This document shows, piece by piece, positions 5,302 to 5,715 of a stretch of 5,715 nt of DNA (positions are counted from its first letter, which is position 1; every line of letters begins with the position of its first letter). The stretch comes from an uncultured Dechloromonas sp. (GTDB lineage: Bacteria; Pseudomonadota; Gammaproteobacteria; Burkholderiales; Rhodocyclaceae), in the NCBI GenBank assembly GCA_946477505.1, contig CAMKYP010000272.1:1-5715 (forward strand), in the 5' to 3' direction. A program made the position numbers and the translations under genes. The notes under the pieces were generated by a model. It ran no database searches, was not told where the DNA came from, and saw only the letters and a list, made by a program, of their open reading frames with translations.

Positions 5302-5631
5302 TTACGTGCCGCCGTGGCGTGGAGTATGCGCGCCACGGCGGGAGGCAAGGCGGCGAACCAGTATCCCGCCTTCAATGAGCACCGCCGCCGCGAAGGCAAT
5401 GACGAACAACCCGATAGCCAGCACCGGCCCGACGTAGGCCAGCAGCAGCGCCAGAGCGAAAAGGGCGAACACCATCACCCCCAGCGATACCAGCCAGTCA
5501 GCATCAACGCTGATCCAGACCCAAGCCCCCGCAGCGAACAGCAAGAAGTTGGGCAAGGCGTCCGAAGAGACGAACTCTTCAAGGCCCTCAAGTATCCTTC
5601 CCGTCCTCTCGAAGATGCCCAGTTGCTCCAT
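5302..5631 (-). CDS. Small three-helix membrane protein, convergent to the early operon
   Basis: This 109-residue protein is read on the minus strand from ATG at 5631-5629 to TAA at 5304-5302. Its N-terminal 25 residues are soluble and acidic. Three hydrophobic segments follow: about 26-43 (LPNFLLFAAGAWVWISV), 46-66 (WLVSLGVMVFALFALALLLAY) and 69-92 (PVLAIGLFVIAFAAAVLI...). The tail is basic (VRRLASRRG), so the C-terminus is probably cytoplasmic by the positive-inside rule, giving an outside N-terminus if all three cross. A modest AGGG lies 6 bases before ATG. The overlapping + strand frame (5314-5685) has unnatural His/Gln/Arg-rich composition and is rejected. The gene ends 5 bases from the coiled-coil gene, tail to tail. 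Orientation against the operon suggests separate expression, perhaps in the lysogen. I do not recognise the family; superinfection exclusion or a lysis-related role would be guesses. Confidence 0.65.
   Translation of the reverse strand: MEQLGIFERTGRILEGLEEFVSSDALPNFLLFAAGAWVWISVDADWLVSLGVMVFALFALALLLAYVGPVLAIGLFVIAFAAAVLIEGGILVRRLASRRGAHTPRHGGT
5309..5341. terminator. Strong inverted repeat at the convergent junction (possible bidirectional terminator)
   Basis: CCGCCGTGGCG (5309-5319) and CGCCACGGCGG (5331-5341) pair perfectly over 11 bp. One G·T and one G·C pair add to the stem, leaving a 7-base loop (5322-5328) in the + strand RNA. It starts 12 bases after the stop of the coiled-coil gene and lies in the last 13 codons of the minus-strand membrane gene. 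Neither side has a T-run, so it is not a textbook intrinsic terminator. Its placement between tail-to-tail genes still favours a transcript-end or RNA-stabilising role. Confidence 0.5.
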
Positions 5632-5715
5632 TCGTTGCCCTGTGTTTTCCGGTTTAATTCCGTCCGCTATCCGGTGATATTATGACCTTTTCCCGGATTT
5701 TTTTCGTCCCGCCTA
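5632..5715. promoter_or_regulatory. Upstream region of the membrane gene with promoter-like and terminator-like signals
   Basis: This A+T-richer 84-base stretch contains TGATATTAT (5675-5683), which fits an extended -10 element on the + strand (TG, one base, then TATTAT, 5 of 6). Read on the minus strand, CATAAT (5684-5679, 5 of 6) could be a -10 for the membrane gene with a leader of about 40 bases. Neither has a good -35. ATCCGG (5669-5674) and CCGGAT (5693-5698) form an inverted repeat followed by seven T's (5698-5704), a terminator-like arrangement on the + strand with a long 18-base loop. These readings compete and none is secure. No gene start is visible on the + strand before the window ends. 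Confidence 0.3.

Noticed and set aside
5314..5685. Plus-strand frame of 123 codons opposite the membrane gene
   Set aside because: It is rich in Gln, His, Arg and Asp with no domain-like pattern, as expected for the complement of hydrophobic codons. The minus-strand frame gives coherent membrane helices.
1..5715. CRISPR array, insertion sequence ends, rRNA or phage end (att) sequence
   Set aside because: I see no regularly spaced repeats, no terminal inverted repeats and no second transposase. The Mu-like genome ends would lie outside the window.

Overview
The window is part of a Mu-like transposable (replicative) prophage or phage, covering the early operon from inside the transposase gene to just past the end of the operon. 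By eye the DNA is GC-rich (roughly 60% or a little more). Codons are strongly G/C-ending, gene spacing is tight and Shine-Dalgarno motifs are clear, which suggests a GC-rich proteobacterial host such as a beta- or gammaproteobacterium. The sequence alone does not fix the host further.

Layout on the + strand: (1) 1-1299, the 3' two-thirds of a MuA-type DDE transposase, with the whole catalytic triad visible; (2) 1325-2044, a MuB-type AAA+ ATPase without the N-terminal helix-turn-helix arm; (3) 2055-2519, a GemA/gp16-like protein (DUF1018); (4) 2522-2809, a short protein resembling the N-terminal part of Mu gp27 (DUF3486); (5) 2809-3048, an unrecognised 79-residue protein; (6) 3049-3178, a 130-base gap holding a stem-loop and a small dyad; (7) 3179-3583, a Mor-family middle-transcription activator; (8) 3585-4112, a Gam-type DNA-end-binding protein; (9) 4112-4717, a short protein resembling phage head-maturation protease/scaffold proteins; (10) 4733-5296, an unrecognised coiled-coil protein. 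On the opposite strand, converging on the operon, 5302-5631 encodes a small three-helix membrane protein. A strong 11-bp perfect inverted repeat lies at the convergent junction. The last 84 bases hold promoter-like and terminator-like signals but no gene start that can be supported.

How the genes work together: the transposase and B ATPase carry out integration and replicative transposition. Gam shields DNA ends from host exonucleases. GemA is known in Mu as a modulator of host functions including gyrase. The Mor-family protein would switch on the middle promoter, leading to late genes outside the window. Several points differ from the Mu reference layout: mor precedes gam and is separated from gemA, a head-protease-like gene sits in the early operon, and a counter-oriented membrane gene closes the block. 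Most of the window is recognisable transposable-phage biology. The least explained parts are the protease-like/coiled-coil pair, the 79-residue protein, the gap upstream of mor and the convergent membrane gene.
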